Shown here: positions 1 to 5,364 of the stretch, piece after piece
How the letters are laid out: each line of letters opens with the position of its first letter
Numbering within the stretch: position 1 is the stretch's first letter
DNA from: Pseudomonadota bacterium
GTDB taxonomy: Bacteria; Desulfobacterota; Desulfobacteria; Desulfobacterales; RPRI01
DNA: 8,354 nt
Assembly: GCA_018830925.1 (NCBI GenBank)
Contig: JAHJRK010000030.1
Span: 1 to 8,354, forward strand
Direction of reading: 5' to 3'
Notes under the pieces: model-generated
What the model saw: only the letters and a program-made list of their open reading frames with translations
Databases searched by the model: none
What the model was told of the DNA's origin: nothing
Position numbers and translations under genes: made by a program

Positions 1-1
1 C

Positions 2-262
2 GGGTTAAAGGAAAAAATACTGGCAGCTCACCGGGGCAGAATAAACAAGGTAATTATCCCCAGGGAGAATGAAAAGGACCTGAAAGAGATACCTCAGAGC
101 GTTCTGAAGGAACTAGAAATTATAATGGTAGAACACATGGACGAAGTCCTTTCACACGCTCTGATTCTTGCACAAGGGGATACTCTGTTTAAAAAGGATG
201 ACATCTCTCTTGCAATGCTGCCCGAAAATAAGGATATGGAGCAGCGGGCTTCCCTGAGTTAG
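2..262 (+). CDS. lon: Lon protease, C-terminal end (partial)
   Basis: This is the last 86 codons of an open frame that enters from the left edge and ends at TAG 260-262. The translation starts GLKEKILAAHRGRINKVIIP and continues with RENEKDLKEIPQSV and a VEHMDEVL segment. This series is characteristic of the end of the P (proteolytic) domain of ATP-dependent Lon protease, just after the catalytic Ser-Lys region. Lon is a cytosolic hexameric AAA+ protease that degrades misfolded and regulatory proteins. The catalytic Ser and the ATPase domain lie outside the window. The tail after VEHMDEVL is about 35 residues and Lys/Asp-rich, as is common for Lon. The identification is firm for the family; bacterial LonA is assumed rather than another subtype. 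Confidence 0.9.
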   Translation, partial: GLKEKILAAHRGRINKVIIPRENEKDLKEIPQSVLKELEIIMVEHMDEVLSHALILAQGDTLFKKDDISLAMLPENKDMEQRASLS

Positions 263-273
263 GTTTAAATTGG

Positions 274-304
274 GCTTGACAATATTCAGTCAAGCTGTTA
301 AATG
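274..304 (+). promoter_or_regulatory. Candidate promoter ahead of the tRNA genes, embedded in an inverted repeat
   Basis: A perfect -35 hexamer TTGACA (276-281) is followed after 16 bases by TTAAAT (298-303), a 4/6 match to the -10 consensus. The -35 box lies in the left arm of a perfect 7-bp inverted repeat, GCTTGAC (274-280) and GTCAAGC (289-295). No T-tract follows, so it is a poor intrinsic terminator for lon. The nearest downstream genes are tRNA-Val and tRNA-Asp, so it may drive them. The inverted repeat could be an operator or chance. Confidence 0.4.
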
Positions 305-338
305 CTTCATCCTCTTTCCGGGAAAACCTTGGAAAGAT

Positions 339-510
339 AAGACCTTTGAAGAATATTCAATTTTGTTCGAGTGCAGGGAAGACGATAATTAAGGCGTATG
401 TTTATGGTTTATCGTTACTGGTTCCTGGTTAAAAGAAAAACCAGAAACTACAAACCAGAAACCAAGTCTTTAAATAAATCGGGCAAAAGAGGGTGTTATG
501 CAAAGATCTT
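339..510 (+). repeat. Palindromic MITE-like repeat, copy 1 (upstream of tRNA-Val)
   Basis: The ends are near-perfect inverted repeats: AAGACCTTTG at 339-348 against the complement of CAAAGATCTT at 501-510. About 50 bases at the left end and 33 at the right end (478-510, 28/33 identical) match the second copy at 658-800. The centre differs and holds a second imperfect palindrome, with arms at 406-430 and 439-463 matching at 19 of 25 positions and built of CTGGTT/AACCAG units. It has no coding capacity. Its right end stops 21 bases before tRNA-Val. Confidence 0.6.
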
Positions 511-531
511 AAAAGAAGGTTTGCTTTTAAC

Positions 532-607
532 GGGCGGGTAGCTCAGCTGGGAGAGCATCGGCCTTACAAGCCGAGGGTCACAGGTTCAAACCCTGTTCCG
601 CCTACCA
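532..607 (+). tRNA. tRNA-Val (anticodon TAC)
   Basis: A complete 76-nt cloverleaf. The acceptor GGGCGGG pairs with TCCGCCT with G-T at both ends, the D stem is GCTC/GAGC, the anticodon stem TCGGC/GCCGA holds loop CTTACAA with TAC at 565-567, and the T stem ACAGG/CCTGT holds TTCAAAC. Discriminator A is followed by an encoded CCA (605-607). It reads GUA and wobble valine codons. Confidence 0.97.
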
Positions 608-624
608 AAAGCAAATTTTAGTAT

Positions 625-640
625 GTTATGCAAAGGTTTC
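625..640 (+). repeat. Orphan repeat end just after tRNA-Val
   Basis: GTTATGCAAAGGTTTC closely matches the right ends of the two palindromic repeats, GTTATGCAAAGATCTT at 495-510 and GTTATGCAAAGGTCTC at 785-800. Here no left end precedes it. It looks like a solo or deleted copy, lying 17 bases after tRNA-Val and 17 bases before copy 2. Confidence 0.45.
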
Positions 641-657
641 AGCATAGGTCCAATAAT

Positions 658-800
658 GAGATCTTTGAAGAACGTTCAATTTTGGCTAAGTACAAGGAAG
701 GCGATAATTTCAACCACAGGAATACATTTAAGTATTTCGAGGATTGAAATTTGAGCCTGACGCCGTAATCGGGCAAAAGGGAGCGTTATGCAAAGGTCTC
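658..800 (+). repeat. Palindromic MITE-like repeat, copy 2 (upstream of tRNA-Asp)
   Basis: Terminal inverted repeats GAGATCTTTG (658-667) and CAAAGGTCTC (791-800) differ at one pair. An internal nested hairpin lies at 706-751, with outer arms AATTTCAACC and GGATTGAAATT and inner arms around GAATAC/GTATTTC. The left ~50 bases and right 33 bases match copy 1. The element ends 5 bases before the first base of tRNA-Asp. With no ORF, about 143 bp and terminal inverted repeats, it resembles a MITE, but no flanking target duplication is evident. A structured processing or regulatory element is an alternative. Confidence 0.6.
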
Positions 801-805
801 ATAAG

Positions 806-882
<77 letters not shown>

Positions 883-891
883 GCTAATATC

Positions 892-926
892 AAGGGTTTG
901 GGAGATTTCTCCAGACCCTTTTTTTA
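892..926 (+). terminator. Rho-independent terminator after tRNA-Asp
   Basis: AAGGGT (892-897) pairs with ACCCTT (914-919), extended inward by GGAG/CTCC around an ATTT loop. The stem runs into an uninterrupted T-tract at 918-925. Position and polarity fit the end of the tRNA transcription unit. Confidence 0.8.
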
Positions 927-1016
927 TTGGGACTTTCATTCCCCCTAACCTCTCTTTCCAAACTCTCCCCCTTACTCTTAAAAAATTCAATATAGCCCCT
1001 GTTCCTATTTCCCCCT

Positions 1017-1045
1017 TTGACTATTTTACTGATATGATGTAAATG
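1017..1045 (+). promoter_or_regulatory. Weak candidate promoter for the toxin-antitoxin pair
   Basis: TTGACT at 1017-1022 is followed after 17 bases by TAAATG at 1040-1045. The -35 is a good match and the -10 a poor one. A second possibility is TTGTAT (1058-1063) with GATAAT (1082-1087) at 18-base spacing, but that abuts the ribosome binding site. Otherwise 927-1101 holds only C/T-rich sequence after the terminator. Confidence 0.25.
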
Positions 1046-1101
1046 GGTATTACAATTTTGTATCACAATAGACAGAATGTAGATAATCAGGAGGTGTCGC
1101 C

Positions 1102-1458
1102 GTGCAGACGGAAATTTTAACGAATGAACAGTACCGGGATTTCTCCAAGAATCTCATCAAGGCAGTTGAAGGCCGCTGTCGGATTGTGCCGATAAATTCG
1201 TTGAAAAAAACGGGCTATACACTAAATCAGCCGATTTACATCTCAATTGAAACGGATGAAGACACAGTCATTGCCTCTCTGGATGACATTGAAGCTTTTG
1301 CCTACGCCGACACCGAATTTGAAGCCATCAATGGTCTGTGCGATGAGATCGTTACACTCTATGAAGAACTTAGGGAAAATCGAAACGATTTGGGAATCTT
1401 GCCTGAAAAATGGCTTGGCTATCTTGATTCCGTGATAACGATCCATGAAAAAAGCTGA
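1102..1458 (+). CDS. HicB-like antitoxin candidate
   Basis: A 118-aa acidic protein starting at GTG 1102, with a strong AGGAGGT ribosome binding site at 1089-1095 that decides the start. Residues about 44-90 (PIYISIETDEDTVIASL, then a short acidic loop and DTEFEAINGLCDEIVTLYEEL) have the strand-strand-helix pattern of HicB-type antitoxins: a partial RNase H-like fold in which strands ending in an aspartate-rich turn are followed by a helix with the A/E-rich 'EAI..L...I..L' motif. The last 14 bases overlap the start of the next gene, a toxin-like protein, so the two are translationally coupled with the antitoxin first. No separate DNA-binding domain is obvious, although the N-terminal 40 residues are unassigned. 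The family call rests on pattern and gene pairing, not on a search. Confidence 0.6.
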   Translation: MQTEILTNEQYRDFSKNLIKAVEGRCRIVPINSLKKTGYTLNQPIYISIETDEDTVIASLDDIEAFAYADTEFEAINGLCDEIVTLYEELRENRNDLGILPEKWLGYLDSVITIHEKS

Positions 1459-1711
1459 TATAAATAGAATATTCAATAAGCTATCGCTGCAAATTCGCTC
1501 GACAGGGCATAACTATGGATGGCTGACAGTCAGCGACAAAAGGATTCTCAGGGTTCATTATTCGCATGGGAAAGGCGATCTGCCAAACAAGATAATGCAT
1601 AAAATTCGCGGTCAGTTGAAGCTGTCTGAGAAGGACTTTAAAGATTTGGTCGCTTGCCCTCTGACGTACGAGGACTATCTGGATATTCTGAAGCGCAAGG
1701 GTTTGTTGTGA
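1445..1711 (+). CDS. HicA-like toxin candidate
   Basis: An 88-aa basic protein whose ATG lies inside the 3' end of the upstream gene. The N-terminus (MKKADINRIFNKLSLQIRST) is a helix followed by GHNYGWLTVSDKRILRVHY strands, then HGKGDLPNKIMHKIRGQLKLSEKDF. This resembles the end of the HicA dsRBD-like fold, where a strand leads to 'H....G.L..I..Q..LS...F'. HicA toxins are translation-dependent mRNA interferases. The usual G-S-H-H signature around the catalytic histidine is replaced here by STGHNYGW, so activity is uncertain. Length fits the family, with a short extra tail (LTYEDYLDILKRKGLL). Expression should be controlled by the antitoxin upstream. It could instead be an unrelated small RNA-binding partner. 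Confidence 0.55.
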   Translation: MKKADINRIFNKLSLQIRSTGHNYGWLTVSDKRILRVHYSHGKGDLPNKIMHKIRGQLKLSEKDFKDLVACPLTYEDYLDILKRKGLL

Positions 1712-1938
1712 AAATTGCTAAATTTAACGGAGCATCTATTCGTGATTTTCTTGGCATGAATCCTGAGTATCATATCAACAAACATTATTCAAGTTTAATT
1801 GTTTAATACGTCCCCTATACTTTCCCAAGAGAAGTTTCAAAGAAAATACCGGTTGATATTTTCCCGATAAGACCGGGTGCCGTCAACGCCGTTATTCTTC
1901 CGGAAATTGAAAACGGCGAGGTTGTGTATGAAAGATGA
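1708..1938 (+). pseudogene. MNT nucleotidyltransferase remnant (stop codon, missing catalytic part)
   Basis: The frame opens with GTG 1708 overlapping the stop of the preceding gene. It runs 32 codons to TAA 1804-1806, then continues in the same frame to TGA 1936-1938. The second part reads YVPYTFPREVSKKIPVDIFP and ends in LPEIENGEVVYER. The IPVD strand and terminal EIE.G.V.YER are typical of the C-terminus of MNT-type minimal nucleotidyltransferases, the antitoxins (AMPylators) paired with HEPN toxins. The catalytic GS-x9-DxD motif is absent and the first 32 residues are not recognisably MNT, so the 5' half seems lost or replaced. The stop overlaps the ATG of the HEPN remnant by 11 bases, the usual coupling in intact MNT-HEPN operons. 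Function is very unlikely. Confidence 0.65.
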
Positions 1939-2171
1939 AACATCCGTATGGCTCCAATATGCTGCCGAAAATCTTGCGTCTGCTCAAATTTTGCTGGACA
2001 GCGGCCTGGTTAATTCATGTTTGCAGAATGTTCAGCACCATTTATCTTCCTTCCAAATACCCTATCGGAAGCGTTATTCCGGAATATACCCCTGATGCAG
2101 ATATTTGTCGGGATTGTATTGCAATCGCCCGCCGGGTGGATAAGTCAGTAAAGGATATTTTGGGGAAATAG
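1928..2171 (+). pseudogene. HEPN-domain toxin remnant (internal deletion and frameshift)
   Basis: From ATG 1928 the frame reads MKDETSVWLQYAAENLASAQ, then ILLDSGLVNSCLQNVQH, a standard HEPN N-terminal helix pair (WL..A..NL..A..LL.SG....CLQNVQ). After about codon 37 the homology jumps to another frame: IYLPSKYPIGSVIPEYTPDA through KSVKDILGK, ending at TAG 2169-2171. That is the C-terminal part of the same family (SIYLPSRYP....P...P). The junction lies near 2034-2045. About 80 codons remain of a protein usually around 130 aa, so roughly 45-50 codons are missing, including the R-x4-6-H RNase motif that normally follows the first helices. The gene is therefore dead as a HEPN ribonuclease. It sits directly after its MNT partner remnant. 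Confidence 0.75.
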
Positions 2172-2232
2172 ATGCACCAAAGCAAGACATGCCTTGAAAC
2201 TTACTACGTATTCAAATGAGACTGTCCTTAAA

Positions 2233-2265
2233 CGCGCAATAAACAGGCAATAAACGCGCAAAAGA
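2233..2265 (+). repeat. Three 11-bp tandem repeats (iteron-like)
   Basis: CGCGCAATAAA (2233-2243), CAGGCAATAAA (2244-2254) and CGCGCAAAAGA (2255-2265) follow each other head to tail. The 11-base period is close to one helical turn, as in arrays bound by a protein on one face. With only three copies and no replication gene nearby, function is unproven. Confidence 0.4.
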
Positions 2266-2356
2266 TCATGTGGTCAGCATAAAAAACTATTCTTTGCGAA
2301 CTTTACGTCTTTTCCCCAGCCTTTCTCTTATGGCTTTTATATTCTGAAAAAATTGT

Positions 2357-2373
2357 GAGGGACGGGATACTGG
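2357..2373 (+). repeat. REP-like short repeat, copy 1
   Basis: GAGGGACGGGATACTGG. Its first 15 bases recur identically at 2539-2553, and bases 2359-2373 recur as a perfect 15-bp inverted copy at 6012-6026. Short G-rich dispersed repeats of this kind are seen with REP/RAYT systems, but no transposase is in the window. Confidence 0.55.
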
Positions 2374-2538
2374 AACAATGTCCAATCTATTTCTTTAACT
2401 CTGTATCGGTTTCCTACATCTTTTTCTTTATCAGAAAGATTTATTTACTGGTAATAAAGGCTTTTTCCAGCTGTTTTATGGGGTTTTGTTTTCACAAGAT
2501 CTGGATTTATGGATGATCTGTTTGAATAGGAAGAGGTA

Positions 2539-2553
2539 GAGGGACGGGATACT
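2539..2553 (+). repeat. REP-like short repeat, copy 2
   Basis: GAGGGACGGGATACT, identical to 2357-2371 and lying 182 bases from it in the same orientation. The surrounding sequence differs, so this is not part of a longer duplication. Confidence 0.55.
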
Positions 2554-2737
2554 AAATCTTTTACTAAATGAATGGATTACAGCTATGCTATCACAATCTA
2601 ACCGGGATGGTAGAATGTCTGTAATTACGGTTCTGCGGGTGGCTGTAGCGCGCGCTTTTCCTATTGTTATTCCGGAACGCTTTTTAACGACATAATTCCT
2701 GGGTTGTTAACGATATGACCGTCATGGGAATTCTTGA

Positions 2738-2820
2738 ACATAACGGATCGAAAGAGAGTAATGATGGGCATTAGCTGGAGCCAGCGTGCCGTTCCACTAA
2801 ATGCCCTTATAAGGTTATGT
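2738..2820 (-). other. Possible degenerate attC-like site after the 153-aa gene
   Basis: Read on the minus strand, ACATAAC lies 19 bases after the stop of the 153-aa gene, and the complementary GTTATGT lies at the far end (2738-2744). Between them GGGCATT (complement of 2800-2806) pairs with AATGCCC (complement of 2766-2772), with a few further pairs inside. The layout of outer boxes and inner stem resembles attC. However, the right-hand spacer is 21 bases instead of about 5, and the outer box departs from GTTRRRY. It may be an eroded site or an unrelated hairpin. Confidence 0.3.
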
Positions 2821-2839
2821 GGTTTCTTCTTTTTTCACG

Positions 2840-3301
2840 TTAATTAGCTTTCAATTGCTCAATCGCCTCACTGGAAGCATACCGCCATTTGGTGACGTCT
2901 ATTACTGGCCTTTTGCCTCCTTGAACTGTCATGACCCATCTTCCAGATCTGTCTCGAACGTAGAACTTGTACTGCAAATACTCTTTTGGTGGCTTATAGG
3001 TGTTTGTCGGTTCACCTTGCTTTAAAGTCTCGAAAAAGACTTCCCAAGGGATGATGAAAATATCTACCAATTCATTATTAAAACCACCGCATAACAGAAC
3101 GTAATCTCCTTTCTGGGCAAGCTTCCCAGGGTCCACTCCTTGAAAGTATAGGTTTCGGTCTGAGTTATAGCTCATGGATTTTACGTAGTACGTATTACTA
3201 TTCAGAACCATAGTCTCGGGCCAACCGTTAACACGCCTCGTAACCGAACATAGTATACCTCTTACTTTTGCCTTTCCAAAGAAATCATCAGCCCAGCGCA
3301 T
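2840..3301 (-). CDS. Hypothetical protein, 153 aa
   Basis: I do not recognise this family. The ATG at 3301 has an AGGAGG about 11 bases upstream and the frame ends with TAA at 2840-2842. There is no signal peptide or membrane segment, so it should be cytosolic. The middle alternates strands and turns: NTYYVKSMSYNSDRNLYFQG, GDYVLLCGGFNNELVDIFIIP, then a KFYVRDRSGRWVMTVQGG segment and RPVIDVTKWRY. It has many aromatic and basic residues. The 'YFxGxD..., vLLCGG, IFIIP' order is reminiscent of small nuclease-like accessory proteins, but I see no certain catalytic set, so no function is assigned. It is the last gene of the minus-strand block, with a hairpin upstream (3354-3382) and an attC-like palindrome downstream, which fits a gene cassette. 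Confidence 0.75.
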   Translation of the reverse strand: MRWADDFFGKAKVRGILCSVTRRVNGWPETMVLNSNTYYVKSMSYNSDRNLYFQGVDPGKLAQKGDYVLLCGGFNNELVDIFIIPWEVFFETLKQGEPTNTYKPPKEYLQYKFYVRDRSGRWVMTVQGGKRPVIDVTKWRYASSEAIEQLKAN

Positions 3302-3353
3302 CTGTCGTGTTGCCTCCTATTTTTTTCATATACACACCCCTGTGGCTAACCAG

Positions 3354-3397
3354 TTGGCAAAGAAGAATAGCATATTTGCCAATCCGATTTCAGTCGG
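3354..3397. other. Hairpins between the Cys-rich gene and the 153-aa gene
   Basis: TTGGCAAA (3354-3361) and TTTGCCAA (3375-3382) form a perfect 8-bp stem with a 13-base loop. A second small stem, CCGA/TCGG, lies at 3384-3397. GGCTAAC (3344-3350) lies three bases outside and is GTTAGCC on the minus strand. No T-tract follows on either strand, so it is not a standard terminator. It could be a decayed attC or a transcript-end stabiliser. Confidence 0.4.
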
Positions 3398-3425
3398 TTG
3401 TTCACCAAGTTCTCAATTGTCCGAA

Positions 3426-3701
3426 CTACTTGGTAAGGCCACGGCAAAACATGTCGATGTTTGTTAGCTTTATGACCTTTTCGCCCGGGTTGTTTGGCCC
3501 AAGTATGATGTATCTTTTATCATCGATCTGTGTCTCACGGATTTGATATTTCTCGATGCATGTGTCGCAAATGATTTCAGCCGTGTACCATGTCTGAGAA
3601 TTTCTGGCATACGGATGGTCAGGAGAGCATTCGGTTATTCGTATCTTCCCACAGTCGCAAGGGCATGGCTGATACCTATCGACTTCGTCGGTAGTAGACA
3701 T
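3426..3701 (-). CDS. Small Cys-rich, zinc-ribbon-like hypothetical protein (91 aa)
   Basis: The protein is unidentified at family level. It starts at ATG 3701 with a GAGGTG ribosome binding site seven bases upstream. The N-terminal half has C13, C15, C17 and C25 followed by C45 and C48 (CPCDCGKIRI and CDTC), which together could bind a structural zinc. Conserved-looking aromatic and HPYA elements lie between them (DHPYARN, W38). The C-terminal half, about residues 54-91, forms short strands (KRYIILGPNNPGEKVIKL). It has no signal peptide. Small zinc-ribbon proteins of this sort are common in mobile regions, often without known function. The neighbours are a secreted protease gene upstream and the unknown 153-aa gene downstream, all in the same direction but separated by more than 100 bases, so separate transcription is likely. 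Confidence 0.75.
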   Translation of the reverse strand: MSTTDEVDRYQPCPCDCGKIRITECSPDHPYARNSQTWYTAEIICDTCIEKYQIRETQIDDKRYIILGPNNPGEKVIKLTNIDMFCRGLTK

Positions 3702-3862
3702 TGTAACACCTCATATAGGTAGATGAATTTATTTACCACAGCAAAAATAACTAAACAGTTTGTATAAAATGACTTAAAGCCCGTCCGTTTGTCAAAATAT
3801 AAAGATTTGAAAAGACCTGTCATAAGATGAAGATTGCCAACTTTCCGTCTTCTTTAATTCCA

Positions 3863-5176
3863 TCAGCGTGGCACGATTAGATTAAAAAGTTTATCAGCCC
3901 GTTCCGGATCGAGGCGTCGCAATTTTCGGACGGCATCCAGAGCGGCTGCCCGGTCGCCGGAAAGGTAGTAAGCGATCCCGAGGTTGTTCCAAGCATCGGC
4001 ATATTCCGGATTGATACGAAGAGCCTGCCGATAGGCCTCGATAGTATCGCTGTGGCGGTCGAGTTTGCCGTAAGTGACCCCGAGATTGTACCAGGCTTCG
4101 GCATACTTCGGATCGATGCGCAGGGATTGACGATAGGCTTCGATTGCTTCGTTGTAGCGCTTGAGGTCGCTATAAGCGGTCCCGAGGCCGTTCCAGATAT
4201 CGGCATACTCCGGATTGATGCGCAGAGCTTGACGATATGCCTCAATTGCCTCGTCGTAACGCTTGAGGTCGCTATAAGCGTTCCCGAGGTTGTTCCAGAT
4301 AAAGGCTCTCTCCGGGAAGGCTCTCTCCGGGTCGATACGCAGGGACTGGCGATATGCCTCGATTGCTTCATTGTAGTGCTTAAAACTGCCGTAAGCGGTT
4401 CCGAGGATAGACCAAGCAAGGGTATTTTGTGGTTCGCTTTTAGTCCACTTCCGGCACCAATCAATCATCCCCCGCCAATCCTCCAACTCTTGAAGGGCTA
4501 CAGCGCGTTTCAACCATTCGATATGGCTGCGACCCTCGGCGACTTGTTTACGACCCGGCTTAATCTCGTCTATCCACTCCACAGGCATGGCGAAGTTCAG
4601 GTTCTGCCCATCTTTCAGATAAAGTGTGACCAAGCCTACAAGCCGGCCTTCTCCATCGAATAAACCTCCGCCACTCGAGCCTGGGGAGACGGCCGCCGTG
4701 GTCTGAATAAATGGTGGCGGTCCGCCCCGGAGCTGTGCGACAATGCCATCGGAAATGGAAAGTTCCAGGCCCTGCGGTGCTCCTACAGCATAAACCGGAA
4801 CCCCAACCTTCAGGCTCGCTGCCTTGCCAAGCTCCGCTGGTTTCCCTGTAATTCCCTTGGCATCGAGGATACAGATGTCTTTGTCTTGGTCTTCTGCGTA
4901 CAGTGTGGCTTCAACAATCTGTTTTCCCCGGTACACCTTGTATGAAGCGCCCCCTTTCACAACGTGACAGTTTGTGGCAATCTTGCCGGAAGAAATAAGC
5001 ACTCCGCTCCCTTGGCCTTTCAGCCCACCCTTGCTGTCAAAGGTCTTCACCACAACAATGGCATCCTTTACCTTGTCAAAAACTTGGTCGGGCGTGAGGG
5101 CATGAACCTGTGCGGGTATGGTTGCGAGGAATAACACAGCGACGATCAGCCTCAAAACTGATGGTATATTCATCAT
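3863..5176 (-). CDS. Secreted trypsin-like (HtrA-type) serine protease with C-terminal TPR repeats
   Basis: A 437-aa protein. Residues 1-26 form a signal peptide (hydrophobic LRLIVAVLFLATIPA, cut near VHA-L), so it acts in the periplasm or outside. Residues about 30-205 are a trypsin-like domain with the full triad: H71 in TNCHVV, D100 in DKDICIL, S168 in SPGSSGGGLF. No PDZ domain follows, unlike DegP/HtrA. Instead residues about 254-426 carry five TPR units of 34 residues (pattern W..LG.AY..L..Y.EAIEAYRQ.LRI.PEY), a likely protein-binding solenoid. The first and second units are separated by an extra five residues, the product of a 15-bp tandem duplication. A GGGGA ribosome binding site lies just before ATG 5176, and the adjacent ATG at 5173 is about equally possible. 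It is the longest gene of the minus-strand block. Target and role are unknown; envelope quality control or processing is an inference. Confidence 0.9.
   Translation of the reverse strand: MMNIPSVLRLIVAVLFLATIPAQVHALTPDQVFDKVKDAIVVVKTFDSKGGLKGQGSGVLISSGKIATNCHVVKGGASYKVYRGKQIVEATLYAEDQDKDICILDAKGITGKPAELGKAASLKVGVPVYAVGAPQGLELSISDGIVAQLRGGPPPFIQTTAAVSPGSSGGGLFDGEGRLVGLVTLYLKDGQNLNFAMPVEWIDEIKPGRKQVAEGRSHIEWLKRAVALQELEDWRGMIDWCRKWTKSEPQNTLAWSILGTAYGSFKHYNEAIEAYRQSLRIDPERAFPERAFIWNNLGNAYSDLKRYDEAIEAYRQALRINPEYADIWNGLGTAYSDLKRYNEAIEAYRQSLRIDPKYAEAWYNLGVTYGKLDRHSDTIEAYRQALRINPEYADAWNNLGIAYYLSGDRAAALDAVRKLRRLDPERADKLFNLIVPR
3896..4415. repeat. 102-bp coding tandem repeats (TPR units)
   Basis: The five TPR units of the protease gene are visible as 102-bp DNA repeats. 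For example, GCTTGAGGTCGCTATAAGCG occurs identically at 4159-4178 and 4261-4280, exactly 102 bases apart. The DNA identity points to recent unit duplication or gene conversion within the gene. Confidence 0.8.
4302..4331. repeat. 15-bp perfect tandem duplication inside the TPR region
   Basis: AAGGCTCTCTCCGGG occurs twice in direct succession (4302-4316, 4317-4331). It adds five residues (PERAF) between TPR units 1 and 2 without breaking the frame. It is probably replication slippage. Confidence 0.85.
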
Positions 5177-5364
5177 TGTTCCCCTTTCCGGATGGAATGG
5201 TTATCCGAACTGAACGCTTATATTTATAGTGTCCATATCATAATTGTTGAGGAAATGTCATTAACGATTTCTTGGAATATTGCGTTTTCTTTATGGTTAT
5301 TTCATGAAGGAATAAATAGACGGGAAACAAGAATAATTTGAGACCGCATAAGGGGTGGTAGGAT
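5177..5364 (-). promoter_or_regulatory. Upstream region of the protease gene
   Basis: On the minus strand an AT-rich stretch contains CTATAAATA (near 5220-5230), with CTCAAC about 17 bases upstream as a poor -35. It is a weak promoter guess. An imperfect CGGAT/ATCCG inverted repeat at 5193-5210 sits between it and the ribosome binding site. Nothing else is seen here. Confidence 0.25.

Larger units (their letters stand above)
2172..2839. other. Gene-free interval with short repeats
   Basis: No credible coding sequence is seen in 668 bases on either strand; the longest frames lack start signals and family likeness. It holds three 11-bp tandem units at 2233-2265, two identical 15-bp repeats at 2357-2371 and 2539-2553, a pair of TTAACGAyAT repeats near 2685 and 2708, and a palindromic segment at 2738-2820. 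It separates the plus-strand toxin-antitoxin region from the minus-strand gene block. Confidence 0.6.

Noticed and set aside
1877..2095. 72-aa ORF starting at ATG 1877
   Set aside because: Its real content is the HEPN remnant, whose natural start is ATG 1928; the extra N-terminus lies in the MNT remnant in another frame.
3635..3823. 62-aa minus-strand ORF overlapping the Cys-rich gene
   Set aside because: It has no ribosome binding site, overlaps the better supported gene start at 3701 and has no recognisable product.
4052..4663. 203-aa plus-strand ORF, and the 195-aa minus-strand frame at 3877-4464
   Set aside because: Both are repetitive shadows of the 102-bp TPR repeats in other frames of the protease gene, without ribosome binding sites.
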